64,000 nucleotides of DNA from Lentisphaerae bacterium ADurb.Bin082. Lineage in GTDB: Bacteria > Verrucomicrobiota > Lentisphaeria > Oligosphaerales > Oligosphaeraceae. A program made the position numbers and the translations under genes. Of this stretch, positions 53,490-61,819 are shown in pieces (the first letter of the stretch is position 1; every line of letters begins with the position of its first letter). The stretch lies in the NCBI GenBank assembly GCA_002070945.1, contig MWEG01000123.1, positions 1 to 64,000 of the forward strand. Direction: 5' to 3'. Under the pieces are notes generated by a model, which saw only the letters and a program-made list of their open reading frames with translations, was not told where the DNA came from and searched no databases.

Positions 53490-54199
53490 TGCGCCTGCGC
53501 CCGTTGCTTTGGCTGTTTTTGAGCGCCTGCCTGCTGTGGGGATGGCCAGCGCTGAGCGAGGAGCTGGCTCCGGCTGACTTCCTGGCAGAGGTGCGTCGCC
53601 CGCTGCGCACCAATGCCTGGGGGGAGATTACTGGCCGCCTGACCCACAAGGCGGAAGGCGCCGAGACCGTGCAGGGTGCCATCCGGGTGCGCATGACTTT
53701 CACGCCCGAGTCCTTGCACGCGCAGCTGGTGCTCAACGACGTCAATGTCTATGGCTTCGAACAAAAGCACGGCCAAGATGGCGAAGCCGCCAAGACGACG
53801 CTTGAACTGCCGCCGCACGAGCAGGCGCCGGGGCTGTTCGCGTTCGGCCTGGCGCCCGAGGACTTGACGTTTGCTTTCATCTATTGGGATTTCGTCGAGG
53901 AGCTGCCTCGCCAGAAGAGCCGCCAGCGCGATTGCCGCGTAATGCGCCTAGCCGAGCCTGGCGGCAACGGCGTTGTCCAGGTCTCCTTCAGCGCCGCGCA
54001 TGGCTTCCCCCTGGAAGCATGGTGGTACCGACAAGGCGAAAGCCGGCCGTGGCGCCAGCTGGAGCTGAAAGGCGCCAAGAAGCATGACAATGACCTCTGG
54101 TTCGTCAAGGAAATGCGCCTGGAGGGCGCGAACTGGAAGACCAGGGTCGTCTTTGACCACGCTGAGATCAACCAGGTCGGCGAGCCGACCAAGAAATGA
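53486..54199 (+). CDS. Exported outer-membrane-lipoprotein-sorting (LolA-like) protein
   Basis: The 237-residue protein has a signal peptide; LSAC at residues 12-15 resembles a lipobox, but cleavage after PALS is as likely. The body is beta-rich with APEDLTFAFIYWDFVEEL, DCRVMRLAEP and SFSAAHGFPLEAWWY, which match the LolA-like 'outer membrane lipoprotein-sorting protein' family (half-barrel fold). It overlaps the O-antigen-ligase-like gene by 4 bases, so the two are translationally coupled, and it may carry lipid-linked material produced or used by that protein. Confidence 0.65.
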   Translation: MMRLRPLLWLFLSACLLWGWPALSEELAPADFLAEVRRPLRTNAWGEITGRLTHKAEGAETVQGAIRVRMTFTPESLHAQLVLNDVNVYGFEQKHGQDGEAAKTTLELPPHEQAPGLFAFGLAPEDLTFAFIYWDFVEELPRQKSRQRDCRVMRLAEPGGNGVVQVSFSAAHGFPLEAWWYRQGESRPWRQLELKGAKKHDNDLWFVKEMRLEGANWKTRVVFDHAEINQVGEPTKK

Positions 54200-54215
54200 T
54201 GACCGGCAACCTTCG

Positions 54216-54259
54216 GTAATCGGTCGCCGATTGATATTTGGAGTTCCGACAAGCTGCGG
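54216..54259 (+). repeat. 44-base dispersed element, copy 2
   Basis: Begins with GTAATCG, contains CGATTGATATT and ends with TTCCGACAAGCTGCGG. It matches the - strand copy at 28660-28703 at 39 of 44 positions and lies 17 bases after the stop of the LolA-like gene. The two copies are thus both placed just downstream of a gene in the direction of transcription. Confidence 0.85.
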
Positions 54260-54287
54260 AGCTAGGCATCCCGGATAAGGCACTTTA

Positions 54288-54417
54288 ATGGACAGTGGAC
54301 AATGGACGCAAGTGGACTTTAATGGACATCAGTAGACGATGGACGATGGACGTCAATGGACGATAGTGGTGAGTGGACGTGGACAGAAGTGGACTTTAGT
54401 AGACGGCAGCGTGGCAT
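54288..54417. repeat. GTGGACA mosaic array of 7- and 10-base units
   Basis: About fourteen units built on (A/G)TGGAC follow each other, mostly 7 bases (ATGGACA, GTGGACA, ATGGACG) or 10 bases (ATGGACGCAA, GTGGACTTTA, ATGGACATCA). It is the reverse complement of the GTCCACT array at 17461-17611 in both word and unit lengths. Confidence 0.9.
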
Positions 54418-54445
54418 GTAGCCTAGAGAGTCCCTCGCCCCTAAC

Positions 54446-54480
54446 GAATGATAAATGACGAATGATGAATGACAAATGCG
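54446..54480. repeat. AAATGAC-type heptamer repeat
   Basis: Five period-7 units, GAATGAT, AAATGAC, GAATGAT, GAATGAC and AAATGCG, lie head to tail. The reverse complement words occur at 24082-24109. Confidence 0.85.
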
Positions 54481-54482
54481 CC

Positions 54483-54536
54483 TCAGCATTCAGCATTCAG
54501 CATTCAGCATTCAGCATTCAGCATTCAGTATTCAGC
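54483..54536. repeat. TCAGCAT heptamer array
   Basis: Six perfect copies of TCAGCAT are followed by TCAGTAT and TCAGC. The word is identical, in the same orientation, to the 14-copy array at window position 1. Confidence 0.95.
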
Positions 54537-54555
54537 CTTTTCTCGCCGTGCTGGC

Positions 54556-54604
54556 TTGCTTTGCCGGATTTGTCTTTTATATTTAGAGTTTATCTTTTAT
54601 ATTT
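54556..54604 (+). promoter_or_regulatory. Candidate secG promoter with 12-base direct repeats
   Basis: TTGCTT (54556-54561) and TATATT (54578-54583) are separated by 16 bases. TCTTTTATATTT occurs twice, at 54573-54584 and 54593-54604, exactly 20 bases apart, so either a second -10 or a factor-binding pair is possible. secG starts about 70 bases later. Confidence 0.45.
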
Positions 54605-54673
54605 TTATGCTTTCGGCGTTAGCTGAGGCGTTGGTTCATTCGTTATCGTTTTCCTAATATGGAGAGATAGAGC

Positions 54674-55258
54674 ATGCTGTCATCGTTTTTGAGCGTATTG
54701 CTGGCGATTGTCTCCTTTGTCTGCGCGTTGTTGCTGATTGGGATTATTTTGATTCAACAGAACAAGGCTGGGGGCGGCCTGGGCGCTGTCAGCGGCGGTG
54801 TTACGGAGAGCATGTTTGGCGCTTCGGCCACCAATGTCTTGACCAAGGCGACGACGTGGATTGCCGTCGTGTTCCTGGCTTCCACCCTGTTGCTGGCTGC
54901 CACTACAGGCCGTTTCAGTCATAAGAATGTCAGCGCCGCTGAAAAAGCCGCAGCGACGACGGCGAAGCCCTCTGTTGAAACGGCCGCGCCGTCCGAAGCC
55001 GCCGCGCCAGCGGAAACCCAGGAGGAGGCTGCCGCCCAAGCCGTTGATGAGGCTGCCGCCGCAGTCAGCGCTGCCGCCAGTGAAGTCGGAACGGCGGCTA
55101 AGAAAGTGACAGCGAAGGCTGTAGAGGGCGCTGCCAAGGCCGTAGAGGGCGCTGCCAAGGCCGTCAAAGGCGCTGCCGAAGCTGTTGAAGGCGCCGTCAA
55201 GAATGCCGCTGAGAAAGTTGACGACGCTAAGGCCAAGGATGAGCCTAAGGCACCCTGA
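54674..55258 (+). CDS. secG: Preprotein translocase subunit SecG with alanine-rich extension
   Basis: SecG is the small stimulatory subunit of the SecYEG channel. Residues 1-85 show the family layout: a first membrane helix (residues 5-27), LIQQNKAGGGLGAVSGG, then MFGASATNVLTKATTWIAVVFL leading into the second helix (57-79). SecG is usually 75-120 residues; here 194, because of an alanine-, lysine- and glutamate-rich tail with repeats of AVEGAAKAVEGAAK near 150-175, similar to histone-H1-like or LEA-like low-complexity sequence. GGAGA precedes the start. A strong terminator follows at 55284-55314. Confidence 0.88.
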   Translation: MLSSFLSVLLAIVSFVCALLLIGIILIQQNKAGGGLGAVSGGVTESMFGASATNVLTKATTWIAVVFLASTLLLAATTGRFSHKNVSAAEKAAATTAKPSVETAAPSEAAAPAETQEEAAAQAVDEAAAAVSAAASEVGTAAKKVTAKAVEGAAKAVEGAAKAVKGAAEAVEGAVKNAAEKVDDAKAKDEPKAP

Positions 55259-55283
55259 CGGCGTTGCGCTCTTCGTTTGTGTG

Positions 55284-55314
55284 GGCATCCCCCTTGGCGG
55301 GGATGCCTTTTTTT
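55284..55314 (+). terminator. Intrinsic terminator of secG
   Basis: GGCATCCCC (55284-55292) pairs perfectly with GGGGATGCC (55299-55307) around CTTGGC-type loop bases, followed by seven T residues. It lies 25 bases after the secG stop. Confidence 0.92.
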
Positions 55315-55325
55315 ATGGCGATGAC

Positions 55326-55355
55326 TTGACATTGCCAGTTATGAATTCATAGTGT
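55326..55355 (+). promoter_or_regulatory. Candidate promoter of the oxidoreductase gene
   Basis: A consensus TTGACA at 55326-55331 is followed after 18 bases by TAGTGT (55350-55355). It lies between the secG terminator and the oxidoreductase start, about 90 bases upstream. Confidence 0.4.
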
Positions 55356-55441
55356 ATTTGGCATTTCATTAGTGTTAGAGCCTGAAATGACGGCATTCAA
55401 GCCTGAACGGAACACGACAGTTGCAACCCAGGAAACTAACG

Positions 55442-56728
55442 ATGAGCAAAAAAACGGCCAGGGCGGCGAAGTCACCGTCTAAAACGGCGCCTAATATTGT
55501 CAAAAGCGAGACCTTGGGCAGCGCCGGCCGGCCAGGCGCCAACGACCGGATCAATCACGCTGTGATTGGCCTGGGCGGCATGGGGCAGGGCCATCTCGGC
55601 TATGTGCTGAAAGACCCGCAGGCAAAGCTGGTGGCGGTTTGTGACGTGATGCAATCGCGGGTCAAAGCCTCCCTGGAAAAGGTCGGCGGCGATTGTCGCG
55701 GCTATCGTGATTTCCGGGAGATGATCGACCATGAGGACATTGACGTCGTGCATGTGGTCACCCCGCCGCATTGGCATGCCTTGCAGAATATCTATGCGCT
55801 AGACGCCGGCTGTGACGTCTGGGCGGAAAAGCCGATGACCAGGACGATTGCTGAGGGCCTTCACATCGCTGAAGCCGTGCGCCGCAACGGCCGGGTCTTC
55901 CGGCTTAACACCTGGTTCCGGCTGTATGGGGCGTTTTATGGCCTGGGCGTTGACATCAAGCCGCTGAAAAAGCTGGTCCAGAATGGCCTGCTGGGCTGGC
56001 CGCTGACGGTGCGGATCAGCGCGCATACAGGTTTTGCCTGGAAAGCCTCAATGTGGACCGGCAAACTCGGCCTGCCGCCAGAGAAGCCGCCGGCTGACAT
56101 CGACTATGATTTGTGGCTGGGGCCAGCCCCCTATAAACCGTATACCAGCCATCGCGTCTCACCGTCATTCCGCGGCTATTGGGACTATGACGGCGGCGGC
56201 CTGGCTGACATGGGGCAGCACTATCTCGACCCGGTGCAATACATCCTTGACAAGGACGACACCAGCCCGACTGAAATCGAGGCGACGGCGCCCTGGCCGC
56301 AGCATCCTGACGTGGTCGGACTCTGGGGGCAGGTGGAAATGAAATATGCTGACGGGTGCAAGCTGATCCTGGAGTCCTGCGAATGGGGTCCGGAGGAAAC
56401 TAAGGACAAGCCGTTCATCGAAGGGCCGCTTGGCAAAGTCTACCGCAATTTCCGCACCGAGCCAGAACGCCTGGCTGAGTTGGTGGTCGAGTTGCCAGAC
56501 CCGGAGCCGCAGATCAGCGACTTCAACGTCTCGATCCGCACCCGCCAGAAATTCGGCTTGAATGAACTCAACGGCAACCGCAGCAATATCCTGGTCCATC
56601 TGGCCAACTGCGCGATCCGCACCGGACGCAAACTGCATTTTGACCCGGAGACGCTGCGTTTCCGCAATGACGAGACGGCCAACCGCCTGGCAGAGCAGCC
56701 GATGCGGCTGCCCTGGGGGTTGCTGTGA
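55442..56728 (+). CDS. Gfo/Idh/MocA-family oxidoreductase
   Basis: The 428-residue protein binds NAD(P) through an N-terminal Rossmann fold: HAVIGLGGMGQGHLGYV near residue 36, VAVCDV, then VVTPPHWHALQNIYALDAGCDVWAEKPMTRTIAEG with the catalytic EKP. The C-terminal beta-sheet domain contains WDYDGGGLADMGQHYLDPVQY, the family's D/H active-site region. Such enzymes oxidise or reduce sugars, inositols or sugar-nucleotides. The N-terminal 25 residues are lysine-rich without a clear twin-arginine signal. AGGA eight bases before 55442 sets the start. A HEAT-repeat gene follows. Confidence 0.88.
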   Translation: MSKKTARAAKSPSKTAPNIVKSETLGSAGRPGANDRINHAVIGLGGMGQGHLGYVLKDPQAKLVAVCDVMQSRVKASLEKVGGDCRGYRDFREMIDHEDIDVVHVVTPPHWHALQNIYALDAGCDVWAEKPMTRTIAEGLHIAEAVRRNGRVFRLNTWFRLYGAFYGLGVDIKPLKKLVQNGLLGWPLTVRISAHTGFAWKASMWTGKLGLPPEKPPADIDYDLWLGPAPYKPYTSHRVSPSFRGYWDYDGGGLADMGQHYLDPVQYILDKDDTSPTEIEATAPWPQHPDVVGLWGQVEMKYADGCKLILESCEWGPEETKDKPFIEGPLGKVYRNFRTEPERLAELVVELPDPEPQISDFNVSIRTRQKFGLNELNGNRSNILVHLANCAIRTGRKLHFDPETLRFRNDETANRLAEQPMRLPWGLL

Positions 56729-56773
56729 TTGGACGACACGCTTCGCGTTATAGCTGACTGAAGGGAATACATA

Positions 56774-58015
56774 ATGAGCAAAGAGACAAAGAAGGTTCAG
56801 AACCCTGGGGGAGGACGCGCCCAGCGCGGCGGACGGCGGCACTCCGGCGCGGCCAGCGGAGCTAAGAAGCGCGGCCCTGCCATGACCGCAGCTGCCAAGC
56901 TCGTCTGGGCTGACGCGAAGGACGGCGAGGCGGCTGCGAAGCAGTTGCTGAAAAGCGCTGCCAGCGCGGTGCCCGAACTGGCCGCCAACCTGAACGCAAG
57001 CAATGACGAAGCCACAGTGCAGGCTTCCTTCGCCTTGGAAGCCATGACGATGGCGGCGTCCACCCCAGGGCAGGAACCGCGGCGCTCCAGCCTGGCCAGT
57101 GCTTTGGCCAAGGCGCTGGACGGGGCTGCTGACGACGTGGCCAGGAATGTCCTCATCCGCGCCCTCCAGCTGGTTGGTGGTGATAAAGAGGTGCCTGCCC
57201 TGGCCAAATGCCTGGAACACGAAGGCTCTTTTGACGCCGCCTTGCTGGCCTTGCGCCAGATCGGCTCCGAGGAAGCCTGCCTGGCGATTGCGAATAGCCT
57301 GGCGAGCGCCAAAGGCCGCCGCCGGACTGTGCAGGCAGCAGCTCTGGCGGACTTTGGCTACTCCTGTTGCCATCCTGACATCCCCGACCAGGTGGCCGGC
57401 GTGCTGGCAAAGGCAAGCCCGGCGGATGCGCCGATGCTGTGGGCGGCCCTGGCCAAGCTTGGCTACGCTGGCGTAGCTCCGGCCTTGGGCAAGGCTCTCA
57501 AGGGCGAGTCCAAGTCGCGGGCAGCTGTCGCCCGCGGGTGCTTGTCACTGCTGGCTCGCAACTGCCTGACGGAAGATGACGTCGCCGCCGCTATCGCCGA
57601 ATTGTTCAAGGCCGAACGGGAAAGCGTTCCGTCGATGATGGCACTCATGGACAACACAGGGGAAGAGGACGGGAGCAGCGTGCCATATCTGCTTGGCATG
57701 GCGTCTTCCGAGGACAAGGTGGTGCAGGAGGCGGCAGCCAACCTCCTCATCGAGGATTTCGTCGGCAGTTCCGTGACGGAGACGATTATACACTATTATC
57801 AAGTGCATAAAGATGACACCGGCAAGCATGACTGGTCAGGACTCAGGCAAGTGCTTATCCGCGTGTTGGGACGGCGCGGCGATGTGGCAGCCAGGCCGTT
57901 CCTGATGTCGCTGCTGCATGACCCAGAGGCAGCAATCAGAAAATCCGCCATGGAGGCTATTGAAAATCTGATGGGGCAGCTAGACCGGCGGGCGCTGGTC
58001 GCGGCTATCCTTTGA
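56774..58015 (+). CDS. HEAT-repeat protein
   Basis: The 413-residue protein begins with a basic, glycine- and arginine-rich tail of about 35 residues and continues as helical pairs with recurring segments such as ALLALRQIGSEEACLAIANSL, MLWAALAKLGYAGVAPALGKAL and VARPFLMSLLHDP, typical of HEAT/ARM repeats. These are protein-binding scaffolds; no enzyme motif is seen. The basic tail could contact nucleic acid or membrane lipid. It lies 45 bases after the oxidoreductase gene and probably shares its transcript. Confidence 0.75.
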   Translation: MSKETKKVQNPGGGRAQRGGRRHSGAASGAKKRGPAMTAAAKLVWADAKDGEAAAKQLLKSAASAVPELAANLNASNDEATVQASFALEAMTMAASTPGQEPRRSSLASALAKALDGAADDVARNVLIRALQLVGGDKEVPALAKCLEHEGSFDAALLALRQIGSEEACLAIANSLASAKGRRRTVQAAALADFGYSCCHPDIPDQVAGVLAKASPADAPMLWAALAKLGYAGVAPALGKALKGESKSRAAVARGCLSLLARNCLTEDDVAAAIAELFKAERESVPSMMALMDNTGEEDGSSVPYLLGMASSEDKVVQEAAANLLIEDFVGSSVTETIIHYYQVHKDDTGKHDWSGLRQVLIRVLGRRGDVAARPFLMSLLHDPEAAIRKSAMEAIENLMGQLDRRALVAAIL

Positions 58016-58194
58016 ATGATTAAGAACAAGCGCAGACGATGGCGCCGGACAGCCCGCCCTAAGCATGGAAGGCGCCACCGCTGACGGGAAGAAGATACGT
58101 CTACCGGCAGCGCGTCCGGAAAAATGAGCAGACAGAGAAAAGAACCAGCAGCCCGATTGACGGCGCGGCGTTTCGGAGACAGGAGAGTTGGATA

Positions 58195-58467
58195 ATGGTC
58201 ACAAAGCAGACGACAGTTCGGAATGCCTATGGCATCCACTGCCGGCCCTCAGGGGTGATTGCCAAAGCCGCGCAGGGTTACGATGGCAAGATCGAAATCA
58301 AGGGGCCGGACGGCGCGACGGCGCATCCCGGCAGCGTTCTTGCTTTGCTGGGCTTGGCGTTGACCTGTGGCGACACGGTGCAAGTGACCGTCGAGGGACC
58401 CAATGAAGAAACTATGTGCAACCGGTTGATTGAATTGTTCGAGGCTAATTTCGATTTTCAAAGATGA
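58195..58467 (+). CDS. HPr-family phosphocarrier protein
   Basis: The 90-residue protein has the HPr signature GIHCRPSGVIAKAA with the phosphorylatable histidine at residue 15 and the regulatory-site serine at about residue 47 (HPGSVLALLGL). The residue after H15 is cysteine instead of the usual alanine. HPr relays phosphate in the sugar phosphotransferase system; without EI or EII genes nearby it may be a regulatory HPr that senses carbon supply. AGGAG nine bases upstream sets the start. Confidence 0.88.
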   Translation: MVTKQTTVRNAYGIHCRPSGVIAKAAQGYDGKIEIKGPDGATAHPGSVLALLGLALTCGDTVQVTVEGPNEETMCNRLIELFEANFDFQR

Positions 58468-58693
58468 CGCCGGCCAGAAGAAACGCGCCGGTGTCCAGTT
58501 GTGGCTTGGACATAGACCGACAGGAAGGAGAATGCCTTGCGCCGACGCTGCCAGGCGGTGGCGCCGGATGCGAGGCGGATGATGGCGCGCCAGCGCGGAA
58601 CTGGTCGGTTCCAGGCTGGCGGCCAAAGTGAGCGATTCGTTTTGTCCGTGCTGAAAGCAACCGCCACATCCCAACCAGAGAGAAGGTGCGAAC

Positions 58694-61651
58694 ATGAGAC
58701 AGAACACCATGCTTCCCAAGCAGATCCGCGGCAAATGGATATGGCTGACCAACGCCAGCCAGGATGACACGGATCATGTCTTTTTCCGACGCGTGATCAC
58801 CTTGAGCGAGATGCCCGGAACCGCGGAGCTGTGGGTCGCCTCGCACTGCCATTTCCAGGCTTACGTCAATGGTCGACGCTGTCTCTCCGGCCCGGCGCCG
58901 CACCCAGGCCCAGGCACTGGGGCGTATGCACAGCTGGTTGACGTCAGCCATGCGCTGGAGATCGGAGTCAACCACATCGCGGTGCACGTCCATTATGAGA
59001 ATACACCCCTGGCCAATCTCAGGCAAGCCTTCAAAGGACTCTGGCTGCAACTGGAGCTGGATGGAGAAGCAGCCCTGTGGACGGACGAGGAGTGGAGGTG
59101 CCATCGCGCCTTTTGCTATACCAGCACCGGCCTGCGAGCTGCAGCCGGGGATGTGTTCAAGGAATGCCTTGATTATCGACTCTATCCTAATAATTGGCAG
59201 GTGTGGGAATGGCAGGACCTGGCAGACGATGACGACAATAAAGAGACGACACCGCCTCTAGGGCTTGCTGCTGCAGGAGCTGCAAAAGACCGCGAGCCTT
59301 CACCACGCTTTGTCTGGAAAAAGCCAGATTTTGTCCGAGAGCCAGACTACACCTTCGGCGCCCTGGAGGCGGATGTCAGCGTTCCCCGCTTCCCCGAGAG
59401 TCTTTCAGCCGAGAAAATCTCGGAAGTGGGGACATTCAAGCAGACGGCGGAAGCCACTTGGGTGTCGTTTACGCCGACGATCAAGGTCAAGCAGGAGCTG
59501 GGCACCTACGCTGCCGAGGCGTTCATCTATTGTCCGCCCGGCGACACCCAGCTATGCCTGTGCATCTGTGACAACCCGTACCGCCTCTACGTCAACGGCG
59601 TGCTGCTCAAGGAGCAGGCGACGCCGCCACCGCCAGTGCGGATGCCGCTGCATGACAAGCGCACCGCCCGGCTCAGCCAACAGGAGCTGGTCGACCAGGA
59701 ATGCCGAGTGGTCTTGCAGCCCGGATGGAACAGGATTCTCTTCGTCCAGAATTGCTTGTCCCGATACTGCGGCATGCTGATGCTCTGGCCTGACATGCCT
59801 AGCGGCGCACTCCAAGTCTACCAGCGCCCGGCCTTTAATTCCCCCAATGGCTGGAGCGTGGTAGGCCCGCTGAACACGCCCTTGTCACTGATTTATCCAA
59901 CCTTCCCGTTTGACCAGTTGAGCAAGACGCCGTTTGTCCCGGGCGACAACCCGCCAGACGACATCAGCGCGTTTTTCCTGGCCTGCACATTCACCCTCCC
60001 AGACGGCGGCGGCGTCTCTCGCCTGCCAGTGAGCCTGAAAAACAACGAGTATCTGCTGGTTGATTTCGGGCGGACTTATTACGGCTATCCCGACATTGTC
60101 ATGACCGGCAAGCCCGGCGATGTGGTCGACATTGTCTTTGGCGAACATTGCATAGACGGCGAAGTCATCGCCTATGAATCCAATCACCGCCGAAACACCT
60201 CGACCGTGATCCTGGACGAAGATCCGTCGCGGCGCTGGGTGTCGAGCCTGCCCAAGGGCTTCCGCTACTACATGGTGGTGGCGCGCTCAGTGCAAAATGA
60301 ACTCAACATCAGTCATGTCGGCGCATTTCACGAGGTCATGGATGCGCCGTCCAGCAGCAATTTCGCCTGTTCCCTGCCGCAGTTGGAGGCGATTTGGACG
60401 GTTGGCCAGCAGACCCTGGCGGCGACGATGCAGCGGGTGTTCATGGATTCGCCGACTAAGGACCAGGCGCAATGCATCCCCGACGCCATGATCCAGTCGT
60501 GGGCAGGCTATTATGTATTCGGCACTTACCAGCAGACCACGACGGCGATCGAGGCGTTTGCGCGGTCGCAGCTGGAAACGGGTGAGATGAACGCCCTAAG
60601 CCCTTCAGGGCAGTTCCAGGCCATGCCTGACTTTTCCCTGAACTGGCCGGTGTGGCTGCATCGCCATATCCTGCATACCGGCGACGTGGCGTTTCTGAAA
60701 AAGATGCTGCCGGCGTTGCAGAATTTGCTCTACTACTATGATCAGCTGGCGGGCGGCCATGACGCGCCGCTGGGCGACCTGCACGAGTACCTGGGCACCT
60801 ACTGCTTTCTTGACCACGGCGCTATTGACCGCGAGGGAATCGTCACCGGCTTGAACGCCCTGTATTGCCGGGCGCTGCTCAGCGCTTCCTGGCTGGCAGC
60901 GTATGCCGAGGAGTCGGCGCTGTCCACGCAATACAAGAATCGGGCTTCGCACGTGGCGATGCAAATTCGGGCTTTGTGCTGGGACGCTCAGGAAGGTCTG
61001 TATGCGGACAGCTATCACCATGGCGCCAAGTCGCCATTTTACTCCTGGCAGACCAACGTGTTGGCGATTTATGGCGGCATTGCCGAACCCTCCCAGTACC
61101 AGGCGATCTGGGATCGCTTCTTCATCGACGACGCGCCGTTGGAACAGTTCGCGGCCGGCGAATACAATAATCCGTACTTCAAGTACTATCTCTTGGAGGC
61201 GGCGTTTGCCCTGGGCAAGAATACCTGGGCGCTTCGCCTTATCCACTACTACTGGGGCCGCATGGTCAAGGCAGGAGCGACTTCCTGGTGGGAGCTTTTT
61301 GACCCCGACAATCCAGCCCTGCAAAAGCGCATGTGCAGCCAATGCTGCGGCAATGGCACCAGCCCGAACGGATTTTTGATTACCGAGTTGGTGGGCATCC
61401 GGCCAGCCGAGCCCGGTATGTACATGGTCTATTTCAATCCAATGCCAGGCGACGTGACTTGGGTGAAAGCCCATATTCCAACCCCGAACGGGTACATTTA
61501 CGTCGACTGGAACATTCGGCCCGACGGGGTGTTCGCCGCCTCAATCAGCGCCAACTACCCGCTGGAAGTCATCCCGATTCTCAATCCGGCCATTGCTGAA
61601 ACCGCAGTGATCACGGTCAGTGAGAAAGTGGCGATTTTGGCGCAGGAATAA
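58694..61651 (+). CDS. GH78-like alpha-L-rhamnosidase-type protein
   Basis: The 985-residue protein has the layout of bacterial rhamnosidases: N-terminal beta domains (WIWLTN, LWVASHCHFQAYVNGRR, VNHIAVHVHYENTP), a jelly-roll middle part, an (alpha/alpha)6 barrel from about residue 560, and a C-terminal beta domain. The barrel starts with VFMDSPTKDQAQ, the place of the DCPxRDE/DSPxREQ motif that holds the general acid; the usual W(T/V)GD after it reads CIPD. TSWWELF and a cysteine pair later fit the family. No signal peptide is seen. GAAGG seven bases upstream sets the start. Activity is uncertain because of the altered motif. Confidence 0.7.
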   Translation: MRQNTMLPKQIRGKWIWLTNASQDDTDHVFFRRVITLSEMPGTAELWVASHCHFQAYVNGRRCLSGPAPHPGPGTGAYAQLVDVSHALEIGVNHIAVHVHYENTPLANLRQAFKGLWLQLELDGEAALWTDEEWRCHRAFCYTSTGLRAAAGDVFKECLDYRLYPNNWQVWEWQDLADDDDNKETTPPLGLAAAGAAKDREPSPRFVWKKPDFVREPDYTFGALEADVSVPRFPESLSAEKISEVGTFKQTAEATWVSFTPTIKVKQELGTYAAEAFIYCPPGDTQLCLCICDNPYRLYVNGVLLKEQATPPPPVRMPLHDKRTARLSQQELVDQECRVVLQPGWNRILFVQNCLSRYCGMLMLWPDMPSGALQVYQRPAFNSPNGWSVVGPLNTPLSLIYPTFPFDQLSKTPFVPGDNPPDDISAFFLACTFTLPDGGGVSRLPVSLKNNEYLLVDFGRTYYGYPDIVMTGKPGDVVDIVFGEHCIDGEVIAYESNHRRNTSTVILDEDPSRRWVSSLPKGFRYYMVVARSVQNELNISHVGAFHEVMDAPSSSNFACSLPQLEAIWTVGQQTLAATMQRVFMDSPTKDQAQCIPDAMIQSWAGYYVFGTYQQTTTAIEAFARSQLETGEMNALSPSGQFQAMPDFSLNWPVWLHRHILHTGDVAFLKKMLPALQNLLYYYDQLAGGHDAPLGDLHEYLGTYCFLDHGAIDREGIVTGLNALYCRALLSASWLAAYAEESALSTQYKNRASHVAMQIRALCWDAQEGLYADSYHHGAKSPFYSWQTNVLAIYGGIAEPSQYQAIWDRFFIDDAPLEQFAAGEYNNPYFKYYLLEAAFALGKNTWALRLIHYYWGRMVKAGATSWWELFDPDNPALQKRMCSQCCGNGTSPNGFLITELVGIRPAEPGMYMVYFNPMPGDVTWVKAHIPTPNGYIYVDWNIRPDGVFAASISANYPLEVIPILNPAIAETAVITVSEKVAILAQE

Positions 61652-61819
61652 TCGTGCAGTGACTTAGCCGTTGTTTTAGGCTGTCGGCGCTGATGCGAGA
61701 CCTTCGGCGTCGGCAGCCTGATTGTCATGGTGCCGCTAGGGCAGGCGTTGTATTATGGCAGCCTTGAATGCTTGCCGCGCCTTCTATCACGATCACAAGA
61801 TTATTTACGGAAAGAAATC

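Larger units (their letters stand above)
54200..54673. other. Large repeat island upstream of secG
   Basis: No gene is supported. In order it holds a GACCG/CGGTC hairpin (54200-54225), the 44-base dispersed element (54216-54259), a GTGGACA array (54288-54417), a TCGCCCC word near 54433, AAATGAC-type heptamers (54446-54480), a TCAGCAT array (54483-54536) and an AT-rich promoter region with direct repeats (54556-54604). Confidence 0.85.

Noticed and set aside
58694-61651. Loss of the catalytic glutamate in the GH78-like protein
   Set aside because: In the DSPxREQ subgroup a glutamine at that place is normal and the acid sits one residue earlier, where aspartate is present here; the change is noted in the annotation but not strong enough as a separate claim.
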